A DNA stretch of 64,000 bases from Leptodactylus fallax (lineage: Eukaryota; Chordata; Amphibia; Anura; Leptodactylidae), in contig CAMRHE010000133.1 of NCBI GenBank assembly GCA_947044405.1, positions 4,668,501 through 4,732,500 of the forward strand, in the 5' to 3' direction. This document shows, in pieces, positions 35,764 through 45,954 of the stretch. The notes under the pieces were generated by a model, which saw nothing but the letters and a program-made list of their open reading frames with translations, did no database searches and was not told the origin of the DNA. A program made the position numbers and the translations under genes. The stretch's first letter is position 1. The number at the start of each line of letters is the position of its first letter.

Positions 35764-36439
35764 TTTTCTAAAATATTGTTAGGAAGACCTTCAAAGAGGA
35801 TTGATTCAGCCAACCCTGAGAGACCCTATTGACATCAAAAGTGTCTCGATAGTCAGGATGAATTTGGAAACACGCTTAGCTAAAATGTCAATTCTTCGAG
35901 GGCGCACACACAAAGCAGCGAATAAATGGAGTAAAGTGAGCTGTGATCTAATAAGACCCGGGCCCGTCAGGCTGGTGGCTGCAAAACAGAATGCAGTAAA
36001 TTCCAAGCGTTATAATGAAATAACAACCCCCTCCCCGGATTACTGAGGAATGTATCTATCTATCCGCAGCTTGGCGTGGAGTTCGGCGCTCCGTCTAACC
36101 AGCACAGAACATGTCCCTTCATGCTTGATTAGACCACTAACATCTCATGAACGTCCTCCACACATCTCGATGGAGCCGCACCTGCCTGCTTGGCACATGC
36201 CGCTGGATTTTGGATAGTGTTGAATCCATTTAAAGAGCTGATCTGGAGTCCTGGACGAGATCTGTTTCCCTTTGTCAGTGACAACTATTTTTATCCAATA
36301 TATTTTCTGACGGGATTTGGTGGTCAAACTATATGATAGACACATCAAGCGGGCAGCAAAGACAAAAATGGCATAAGCTAAATCATGGGAGTACGGAGCA
36401 TTATCCAGAGACTCTCTACACATAGTAAATGCCCTCTTA

Positions 36440-37094
36440 GTGCCCTTTGTTATACTTCAGAGCTGCACTCACTATTCTGCTGGTGCAGTCACTGTGTACA
36501 TACATTACATTACTTATCCTGTACTGATCCTGAGTTACATCCTGTATTATACTCCAGAGCTGCGCTCACTATTCTGCTGGTGCAGTCACTGTGTACATAC
36601 ATTACATTACTTATCCTGTACTGATCCTGAGTTACATCCTGTATTATACTCCAGAGCTGCACTCACTATTCTGCTGGTACAGTCACTGTGTACATACATT
36701 ACTTATCCTGTACTGATCCTGAGTTACATCCTGTATTATACTCCAGAGCTGCACTCACTATTCTGCTGGTACAGTCACTGTGTACATACATTACATTACT
36801 TATCCTGTACTGATCCTGAGTTACATCCTGTATTATACTCCAGAGCTGCACTCACTATTCTGCTGGTACAGTCACTGTGTACATACATTACATTACTTAT
36901 CCTGTACTGATCCTGAGTTACATCCTGTATTATACTCCAGAGCTGCACTCACTATTCTGCTGGTACAGTCACTGTGTACATACATTACATTACTTATCCT
37001 GTACTGATCCTGAGTTACATCCTGTATTATACTGCAGAGCTGCACTCACTATTCTGCTGGTGCAGTCACTGTGTACATACATTACATTACTTAG
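36440..37094 (+). repeat. 97-bp tandem array, about 7 units
   Basis: Units of 97 bp contain TATCCTGTACTGATCCTGAG, TTACATCCTGTATTATACTC and GAGCTGCACTCACTATTCTG. One unit (near 36697) lacks five bases. Because 97 is not divisible by 3 the frame rotates, yet a 156-codon ORF survives; it is repeat translation, not a gene. Confidence 0.95.
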
Positions 37095-37689
37095 CTTATC
37101 ATTTATCTTAGGTTGTTTGCACTATGAGCTTAAACTGCTGGCTGTATAAATCTAATCACAAAGCAATACACTAGTGTGAACAAGGTTTGGTAACATGGTA
37201 TCTTTAGCAGGAGGCTGAGTGTTGTAGTTCAGCACTGTATGGATGAACACAGGAGGATTTACCTGATAGCTAAGTGACAACTGTCTAATGAAGGTTGTAA
37301 TACTGACTTGTTACCTGGTAATTCAAAGGATACCTTAGGAAGACCAGGTAAAAAAAATTGCCTGAGCGGCTGGAAAAATAAAAACAGCAGTAAAATGTTC
37401 TTTCCTCCGTGAGCCGCAAATATAACTGTGCATGATCAATTGAACATGAGACTCTGCGCAGACCTCTAAATACAGACATCATTACCTGCAATCTCCATAG
37501 CCTTCCAATTACCACTCATGCCTGAGGCCGCACTGACAACATTAAGGAAAGGATTCTAATTAGGAGGAGAACACAGAAACCGATCTAGAAAAGAAGATAT
37601 TATATCCTCAGAGATAGAAAAATGCAAATAAGAAGATGGGAGAGTAAAACACCGAAAGATCAACTCCCAAATCATGTATAGGATATAGT

Positions 37690-40600
37690 AGATAGTATTA
37701 TAGTAGTTATATTCTTGTACATAGGGGCAGTATTATAGTAGTTATATTCTTGTACATAGGAGGCAGTATTATAGTAGTTATATTCTTGTACATAGGAGCA
37801 GTATTATAGTAGTTATATTCTTGTACATAGGAGCAGTATTATAGTAGTTATATTCTTGTACATAGGAGCAGTATTATAGTAGTTATATTCTTGTACATAG
37901 GAGGCAGTATTATAGTAGTTATATTCTTGTACATAGGGGGCAGTATTATAGTAGTTATATTCTTGTACATAGGAGCAGTATTATAGTAGTTATATTCTTG
38001 TACATAGGAGCAGTATTATAGTAGTTATATTCTTGTACATAGGAGCAGTATTATAGTATTCTTGTACATAGGGGCAGTATTATAGTAGTTATATTCTTGT
38101 ACATAGGAGCAGTATTATAGTAGTTATATTCTTGTACATAGGGGGCAGTATTATAGTAGTTATATTCTTGTACATAGGGGGCAGTATTATAGTAGTTATA
38201 TTCTTGTACATAGGAGCAGTATTATAGTAGTTATATTCTTGTACATAGGAGCAATATTGTAGTTATATTCTTGTACATAGGAGCAGTATTATAGTAGTTA
38301 TATTCTTGTACATAGGAGCAGTATTATAGTAGTTATATTCTTGTACATAGGAGCAGTATTATAGTAGTTATATTCTTGTACATAGGGGGCAGTATTATAG
38401 TAGTTATATTCTTGTACATAGGAGTAGTATTATAGTAGTTATATTCTTGTACATAGGAGCAGTATTATAGTAGTTATATTCTTGTACATAGGTAGTATTA
38501 TAGTAGTTATATTCTTGTACATAGGAGCAGTATTATAGTAATTATATTTTTGTACATAGGGGGCAGTATTATAGTAGTTATATTCTTGTACATAGGTAGT
38601 ATTATAGTAGTTATATTCTTGTACATAGGAGCAGTATTATAGTAGTTATATTCTTGTACATAGGGGGCAGTATTATAGTAGTTATATTCTTGTACATAGG
38701 AGCAGTATTATAGTAGTTATATTCTTGTACATAGGGGGCAGTATTATAGTAGTTATATTCTTGTACATAGGAGCAGTATTATAGTAGTTATATTCTTGTA
38801 CATAGGAGCAGTATTATAGTAGTTATATTCTTGTACATAGGAGCAGTATTATAGTAGTTATATTCTTGTACATAGGAGTAGTATTATAGTAGTTATATTC
38901 TTGTACATAGGAGGCAGTATTATAGTAGTTATATTCTTGTACATAGGAGCAGTATTATAGCAGTTATATTCTTGTACATAGGAGCAGTATTATAGTAGTT
39001 ATATTCTTGTACATAGGGGGCAGTATTATAGTAGTTATATTCTTGTACATAGGTAGTATTATAGTAGTTATATTCTTGTACATAGGGGGCAGTATTATAG
39101 TAGTTATATTTTTGTACATAGGAGCAATATTATAGTAGTTATATTCTTGTACATAGGGGGCAGTATTATAGTAGTTATATTCTTGTACATAGGGGGCAGT
39201 ATTATAGTAGTTATATTCTTATACATAGCAGCAGTATTATAGTAGTTATATTCTTGTACATAGGAGCAGTATTATAGTAGTTATATTCTTGTACATAGGA
39301 GGTAGTATTATAGTAGTTATATTCTTGTACATAGGAGCAGTATTATAGTAGTTATATTCTTTTACATAGGGGGCAGTATAATAGTAGTTATATTCTTGTA
39401 CATAGGAGCAGTATTATAGTAGTTATATTCTTGTACATAAGAGCAGTATTATAGTAGTTATATTCTTGTACATAGGGGCAGTATTATAGTAGTTATATTC
39501 TTGTACATAGGGGGCAGTATTATAGTAGTTATATTCTTGTACATAGGAGTAGTATTATAGTAGTTATATTCTTGTACATAGGAGCAGTATTATAGTAGTT
39601 ATATTCTTGTACATAGGTAGTATTATAGTAGTTATATTCTTGTACATAGGAGCAGTATTATAGTAATTATATTTTTGTACATAGGGGGCAGTATTATAGT
39701 AGTTATATTCTTGTACATAGGTAGTATTATAGTAGTTATATTCTTGTACATAGGAGCAGTATTATAGTAGTTATATTCTTGTACATAGGGGGCAGTATTA
39801 TAGTAGTTATATTCTTGTACATAGGAGCAGTATTATAGTAGTTATATTCTTGTACATAGGAGCAGTATTATAGTAGTTATATTCTTGTACATAGGAGCAG
39901 TATTATAGTAGTTATATTCTTGTACATAGGAGTAGTATTATAGTAGTTATATTCTTGTACATAGGAGGCAGTATTATAGTAGTTATATTCTTGTACATAG
40001 GAGCAGTATTATAGCAGTTATATTCTTGTACATAGGAGCAGTATTATAGTAGTTATATTCTTGTACATAGGGGGCAGTATTATAGTAGTTATATTCTTGT
40101 ACATAGGTAGTATTATAGTAGTTATATTCTTGTACATAGGGGGCAGTATTATAGTAGTTATATTTTTGTACATACGAGTAGTATTATAGTAGTTATATTC
40201 TTGTACATAGGAGCAGTATTATAGTAGTTATATTCTTGTACATAGGAGCAGTATTATAGTAGTTATATTCTTGTACATAGGAGCAGTATTATAGTAGTTA
40301 TATTTTTGTACATGGGGGCAGTATTATAGTAGTTATATTCTTGTACATAGGAGCAGTATTATAGTAGTTATATTCTTGTACATAGGAGTAGTATTATAGT
40401 AGTTATATTTTTGTACATAGGGGGCAGGATTATAGTAGTTATATTCTTGTACATAGGGGGCAGTATTATAGTAGTTATATTCTTGTACACAGGAGCAGTA
40501 TTATAGTAGTTATATTCTTGTACATAGGAGCAGTATTATAGTAGTTATATTCTTGTACATAGGGGGCAGTATTATAGTAGTTATATTTTTGTACATACGA

Positions 40601-42670
40601 GCAGTATTATAGCAGTTATATTCTTGTACATAGGAGCAGTATTATAGTAGTTATATTTTTGTACATAGGGGGCAGTATTATAGTAGTTATATTCTTGTAC
40701 ATAGGAGCAGTATTATAGTAGTTATATTCTTGTACATAGGAGCAGTATTATAGTAGTTATATTCTTGTACATAGGAGCAGTATTATAGTAGTTATATTCT
40801 TGTACATAGGAGTAGTATTATAGTAGTTATATTTTTGTACATAGGGGGCAGGATTATAGTAGTTATATTCTTGTACATAGGGGGCAGTATTATAGTAGTT
40901 ATATTCTTGTACACAGGAGCAGTATTATAGTAGTTATATTCTTGTACATAGGAGCAGTATTATAGTAGTTATATTCTTGTACATAGGGGGCAGTATTATA
41001 GTAGTTATATTCTTGTACATAGGTAGTATTATAGTAGTTATATTCTTGTACATAGGGGGCAGTATTATAGTAGTTATATTTTTGTACATACGAGCAGTAT
41101 TATAGCAGTTATATTCTTGTACATAGGAGCAGTATTATAGTAGTTATATTTTTGTACATAGGGGGCAGTATTATAGTAGTTATATTCTTGTACATAGGAG
41201 CAGTATTATAGTAGTTATATTCTTGTACATAGGAGCAGTATTATAGTAGTTATATTCTTGTACATAGGAGCAGTATTATAGTAGTTATATTTTTGTACAT
41301 AGGGGACAGGATTATAGTAGTTATATTCTTGTACATAGGGGGCAGTATTATAGTAGTTATATTCTTGTACATAGGAGTAGTATTATAGTAGTTATATTCT
41401 TGTACATAGGGGGCAGTATTATAGTAGTTATATTCTTGTACATAGGTAGTATTATAGTAGTTATATTCTTGTACATAGGAGCAGTATTATAGTAGTTATA
41501 TTTTTGTACATAGGGGGCAGTATTATAGTAGTTATATTCTTGTACATAGGAGTAGTATTATAGTAGTTATAGTCTTGTACATAGGAGCAGTATTATAGTA
41601 GTTATATTCTTGTACATAAGGGGCAGTATTATAGTAGTTATATTCTTGTACATAGGGGGCAGTATTATAGTAGTTATATTCTTGTACATAGGAGCAGTAT
41701 TATAGTAGTTATATTCTTGTACATAGGAGCAGTATTATAGTAGTTATATTCTTGTACATAGGGGCAGTATTATAGTAGTTATATTCTTGTACATAGGTAG
41801 TATTATAGTAATTATATTCTTGTACATAGGGGGCAGTATTATAGTAGTTATATTCTTGTACATAGGAGCAGTATTATAGTAGTTATATTCTTGTACATAG
41901 GAGCAGTATTATAGTAGTTATATTCTTGTACATAGGAGCAGTATTATAGTAGTTATATTTTTGTACATAGGGGACAGGATTATAGTAGTTATATTCTTGT
42001 ACATAGGGGGCAGTATTATAGTAGTTATATTCTTGTACATAGGAGTAGTATTATAGTAGTTATATTCTTGTACATAGGGGGCAGTATTATAGTAGTTATA
42101 TTCTTGTACATAGGTAGTATTATAGTAGTTATATTCTTGTACATAGGAGCAGTATTATAGTAGTTATATTTTTGTACATAGGGGGCAGTATTATAGTAGT
42201 TATATTCTTGTACATAGGAGTAGTATTATAGTAGTTATAGTCTTGTACATAGGAGCAGTATTATAGTAGTTATATTCTTGTACATAAGGGGCAGTATTAT
42301 AGTAGTTATATTCTTGTACATAGGGGGCAGTATTATAGTAGTTATATTCTTGTACATAGGAGCAGTATTATAGTAGTTATATTCTTGTACATAGGAGCAG
42401 TATTATAGTAGTTATATTCTTGTACATAGGGGCAGTATTATAGTAGTTATATTCTTGTACATAGGTAGTATTATAGTAATTATATTCTTGTACATAGGGG
42501 GCAGTATTATAGTAGTTATATTCTTGTACATAGGAATAGTATTATAGTAGTTATATTCTTGTACATAGGAGCAGTATTATAGTAGTTATATTCTTGTACA
42601 TAGGAGCAGTATTATAGTAGTTATATTCTTGTACGTAGGAGCAGTATTATAGTAGTTATATTCTTGTACA
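37690..42670 (+). repeat. 35-bp satellite array, left block
   Basis: About 5 kb of head-to-tail units reading AGTATTATAGTAGTTATATT then CTTGTACATAGGAGC. Unit length varies (31, 34, 35 or 36 bp) by the GG-tract after CATA. Block duplications are visible. A rare GTAATTATATTTTTG variant recurs 1125 bp apart (38538 and 39663), a GGGGCAGGATTAT variant 424 bp apart (40425 and 40849), and GGGGACAGG 668 bp apart (41306 and 41974). The array is therefore built by local segment duplication. The unit contains a GTAC and alternating TTATA steps and has no coding potential. Confidence 0.97.
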
Positions 42671-42679
42671 TAGGAGGCA
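42671..42679. repeat. 9-bp target-site duplication, left copy
   Basis: TAGGAGGCA, part of the satellite unit; identical at 45946-45954. Confidence 0.85.
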
Positions 42680-42928
42680 ATTTTTATTAAAGTAAAAACA
42701 AACATAAATACAATTAAACAAAAATTCTTTCAGTAATTCCAGACATTTTGTATGTACAAAGAAGGATCAAACAAGAAAATACTTAAAGCAAAATCAACTT
42801 AAAGAGTCCACACCTGTTGGAGAAGAAAATTTAAAGAACATACAGTAAAACTAAATAGGTCAAACTTAAAACAGATCCACTTTCTTCCATCATAGATCTG
42901 AATCAGAGCTGTCCTGGTGACCTGCTGT

Positions 42929-45055
42929 TTACATGTCTGATTCAGACTGCACCTCAGCTCGGCGGGGTCTCCTTTTAGTAGGAGGATCACCCTCTTCCTC
43001 ATCGTACTCTGCCATCATTTGTGGGATCTTTCTATCTAGTTCCTCTTCTCCATCTGACTCTGATAGAATATAGAATCTATTTGCTGTTGCTGTGACATCA
43101 CCAGTTCTATCTACTCTCATCCTAGTTGTTTTTTTGACAGTGGTCCACTCACCCTCAGGCTTACGGCTGGATCTGTCTTTTTTCCTTCTCTTAGTACTGG
43201 TGGGTGTTGGGGCAGGAGAAGAGATGGCCACTGAGGGTTGTGCAACTTGGTCAACAACCTCCATGGTCGCCTCAATGGGTTCTGACTGGGCTTGGTCCTG
43301 GGTGGTATCACCTGTATCTGTTTGGGGCTCTGACTCAGTGACTACTGACCCTGACAACAGCGCCTCCTCCTCCTCCTGTATGTCATCAGCCGCTGCCAGC
43401 AAGTCCTCATCAGGGATATCCCTATGGATGTTGTGCCAAGCATCAGGACAGTCCCTGTGGGGGTGACCCATCTTACCACACAGATTACATCTAATGTTTT
43501 TGCAGGTAGCGCTCACGTGGCCCATTTCATTACACAAGTTGCATTTTACCATGGTGCACACGCTCGCTATATGACCGGCCTTCCCACATCTAAAGCATCT
43601 GCGTGGCTGACCCGCATAGAAGCAGATGCCTTTCTCTCGGCCAATAAAAAATGAGTTGGGCAGATGTTGGGTTATATTGTTGTTCTGACGCAACTTAAGC
43701 AGGACCTTCCACCCACCAGTCCAGATCCCGTCTTCGTCCCTGTTCTTAGTTATATCGGACATTAGGTCGCAGTGTCTCCTGAGCCAGATGACAATGTCCT
43801 GAGGGGGAACGGCCTCATTCCAGAATACAATGGTGACATTTGTTGTATCTGGCCTAGAGATGGGGATGAAGCTGAACTTATTCCAACCCTCAGTATCTCT
43901 GAACCTGGTGACATTAGCCCAGAAACGGTCCAGATCAGACATGGGCTTAAAGCTGACATCATACCCCTGGCGGTCAGGAAGGTTTATCACTGCCAGGATG
44001 TCAGTCGGCAGGAAGCCCATCTGGGTACATAGGAGCCCTCTGACCACAAACCTTCTATCAGGCAGATCTTCCTTGGCACCTCTGTGCCTAAACCTGACTA
44101 CATTCCTCCTCTTGAAAGCCTGGCCTGTATAGTTCGTGCCTGACGTAAAAGAAGGAGCACCGCGGCTCCAGGCATTCCCAGAGGAGGCATGACCAGATCC
44201 GCCATCTTGGCGTGCCTGTGGGCGCTGTGTGGGCTGCTGAGCACCTGCACTACGAGGTTCTGCTACTACATTAGTAACTAGAGGGGGAAAGTCCTGTACA
44301 TTGGACTGCGCTGTGTCCGCCCCACCATCAACCTCTATGTCTGCAATATCACCAGACTCCAGAGACTGGACTGTAGAGGGGTCTAATGTCAAAGATGGTG
44401 AAGGATCCCCCCCAGAATGAGAAACACTTTCCCCTGCTGCACCATTATTATATACAGGATTATCTATAATATCAGACATATTAGACAGACAGTCAGTGGC
44501 AGCAGAGTCCTGCACAGCAGAGTCCACAATGTTATTATAGTCACTATTGGTGACTTGCACAGCAGAGTCCAGACTGTCCCACACACTCACAACCTGAGAC
44601 CCCAAATGTGCTGCTACCCCAGTACCTTCAGGTAACAGTGCACAGTCCTGCTGAGATGACCTGCCTCCTGGGACTTGTGGTGTCTGCACTGATGCTACTT
44701 CAGGCAGGGGTCCATGATCTTGCTCTAAAGTTCTGGTTGCTGGGACTTGTGGTGCCTTGCCAGGAACTGCTGCAGGTTTTTGCTGTGGCTTGGCATTAGC
44801 TGCTCCTTCCCCATACAAATTCCCTTCCTTAAAAGGGAAACTTGCTGGCTGCAGAATAGGCTTTGCATGGGACTGCTGGCCGCCATCTTGAGAGGGTTCA
44901 GACATAGAGCGAGATGATGGTGACTTCCGGTATTCCTCGAATCGCTGCTGGTTTCTGTACGATTCTCCCACCGGTCCCATTTGCTCCAGTACAGTCTCGG
45001 TCTCCTGTACGACATCGGCGAGCTCTTTCGCCAGTGCGCTCAGCTTCTTGTCCAC
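42929..45055 (-). CDS. Gag-like triple CCHC zinc-knuckle protein (ORF1, main part)
   Basis: Probably a nucleic-acid-binding coat protein of the retroelement. The N-terminal 50 residues are heptad-like (LSALAKELADVVQETETVLEQM), then comes a low-complexity Ser/Gln/Ala-rich region to about 310. A folded domain (about 318-480: VVRFRHRG, RRFVVRGLL, TNVTIVFWNEAVP, GGWKVLLKLRQNN) follows. Three CX2CX4HX4C knuckles lie at 487-500, 505-518 and 523-536, then an acidic and basic tail (KRRKKDRSSRKPEG; ends PPTKRRPRRAEVQSESDM). The arrangement resembles ZCCHC3-like and Tx1 ORF1 proteins. The frame is open for 708 codons but begins at a GTG; the first ATG is residue 26. The frame is also open upstream to about 45150, so it is likely the continuation of the ORF at 45102-45905. 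Confidence 0.8.
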   Translation of the reverse strand: MDKKLSALAKELADVVQETETVLEQMGPVGESYRNQQRFEEYRKSPSSRSMSEPSQDGGQQSHAKPILQPASFPFKEGNLYGEGAANAKPQQKPAAVPGKAPQVPATRTLEQDHGPLPEVASVQTPQVPGGRSSQQDCALLPEGTGVAAHLGSQVVSVWDSLDSAVQVTNSDYNNIVDSAVQDSAATDCLSNMSDIIDNPVYNNGAAGESVSHSGGDPSPSLTLDPSTVQSLESGDIADIEVDGGADTAQSNVQDFPPLVTNVVAEPRSAGAQQPTQRPQARQDGGSGHASSGNAWSRGAPSFTSGTNYTGQAFKRRNVVRFRHRGAKEDLPDRRFVVRGLLCTQMGFLPTDILAVINLPDRQGYDVSFKPMSDLDRFWANVTRFRDTEGWNKFSFIPISRPDTTNVTIVFWNEAVPPQDIVIWLRRHCDLMSDITKNRDEDGIWTGGWKVLLKLRQNNNITQHLPNSFFIGREKGICFYAGQPRRCFRCGKAGHIASVCTMVKCNLCNEMGHVSATCKNIRCNLCGKMGHPHRDCPDAWHNIHRDIPDEDLLAAADDIQEEEEALLSGSVVTESEPQTDTGDTTQDQAQSEPIEATMEVVDQVAQPSVAISSPAPTPTSTKRRKKDRSSRKPEGEWTTVKKTTRMRVDRTGDVTATANRFYILSESDGEEELDRKIPQMMAEYDEEEGDPPTKRRPRRAEVQSESDM

Positions 45056-45101
45056 TCCTTCCTCTAACCAAGGTTTAGCAGCCCTTATTTTATAGGCGCA
45101 G

Positions 45102-45905
45102 TCAATCTGTCTGCAGATATATTTTACCCGCCTTTAATGTCTCCAGTCTCCTGACCAGTGCTGGGATCTCGTCTGCCAGGCGCAGTACAGGTGCTCGCTC
45201 CGCCATTGTAACAGTCTGTGCATTATTGGGGAGTTTTGCAGGCTGGCTACTCGCAGTTTGGCTTCTGGACGGTGTAGCCTGTGACTTCTGGCCTGCTGCG
45301 GCTGTTGTCACTGCCATGGGGCCACAATCTGCAGATTGGGGACTATTTCCCGCTTTGTTCCCAGTGACCGCACTACTGGTACCATGAGGCCTTCCTGCTG
45401 GTCTCACTTTGGTCACATCCGCAGCCTTCACTACAGTTTTGCAGTTTCCACTGCCAGACCTTGTCCGCTCAGACCGTACCAGTACAGGCCGCTGCATGTT
45501 CTCCTGCATGGTCTGTTTCTCCAAGGACGTTCTCCTCTGTCTGCAGGAGGGTGGAGTGGACGGGACACCTGTAACCTGTAATGGCGTCTGCACAGGCTGC
45601 ACGGCTTGCTTCTTCTTACATTCAGCCATTCTGTCTGGATGCTGCACAATTACTTTGGTAGATTGTTGTACCGTACCTCTGCTTGCTTCTGTTACTGCTT
45701 TCTTTACAATAACTTTCTTCCCATCTTGACTTGCACTGGGACTGCTGACACACTGGACCTTACTTCCATTCCTAGAAACTTTGGGATTTTCATCCACTTT
45801 CTCAGTTGTCTGGGAGTTGTTTCCCAGAGTAGGCCTTGGAGCCTGGGCCTTGCTAGGGGAGCTGCCCCACCCAGGGTGGCCCCGCCCTGGGCTTTCTCCA
45901 GACAT
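45102..45905 (-). CDS. ORF1 N-terminal part, separate frame
   Basis: A 267-codon ORF from ATG 45905 (MSGESPGRGHPG) just inside the 5' edge of the element. It is basic and Ser/Thr/Gln-rich, low complexity, with a final helix LADEIPALVRRLETLKAG. It overlaps by about 48 nt, in the +1 frame, the open frame leading into the 708-codon ORF. The helix ending here and the helix opening the next ORF look like one coiled coil, so one protein has probably been split by a 1-nt change. A genuine two-ORF or frameshifting arrangement cannot be excluded. No recognised domain otherwise. Confidence 0.65.
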   Translation of the reverse strand: MSGESPGRGHPGWGSSPSKAQAPRPTLGNNSQTTEKVDENPKVSRNGSKVQCVSSPSASQDGKKVIVKKAVTEASRGTVQQSTKVIVQHPDRMAECKKKQAVQPVQTPLQVTGVPSTPPSCRQRRTSLEKQTMQENMQRPVLVRSERTRSGSGNCKTVVKAADVTKVRPAGRPHGTSSAVTGNKAGNSPQSADCGPMAVTTAAAGQKSQATPSRSQTASSQPAKLPNNAQTVTMAERAPVLRLADEIPALVRRLETLKAGKIYLQTD

Positions 45906-45945
45906 CAGGAGAATCAGGAGAGCTACAGAAACACAACCTCACAGC

Positions 45946-45954
45946 TAGGAGGCA
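45946..45954. repeat. 9-bp target-site duplication, right copy
   Basis: TAGGAGGCA, identical to 42671-42679; continues directly into satellite sequence. Confidence 0.85.

Larger units (their letters stand above)
42680..45945 (-). mobile_element. Zinc-knuckle ORF1-only retroelement inserted in the satellite
   Basis: A 3266-bp insertion interrupts one satellite unit, with the satellite bases TAGGAGGCA duplicated at both edges. On the minus strand it starts near the satellite (45945). It carries two overlapping-frame ORFs for a gag-like CCHC protein, then about 250 bp of 3' sequence ending in TTTAATAAAAATT. There is no endonuclease or reverse transcriptase ORF on either strand and there are no LTRs. 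ORF1 with CCHC knuckles is known in the Tx1 clade of non-LTR elements, and ORF1-only half-LINEs are known for mammalian L1. I infer a comparable non-autonomous Tx1-like element. A retrocopied cellular CCHC gene is the alternative. Confidence 0.75.

Noticed and set aside
36440..36910. 156-codon ORF on the + strand
   Set aside because: It is read entirely through the 97-bp tandem array and has no start, domain or splice context.
43092..43466. 124-codon + strand ORF with a hydrophobic start
   Set aside because: Antisense to the zinc-knuckle ORF1; no independent support.
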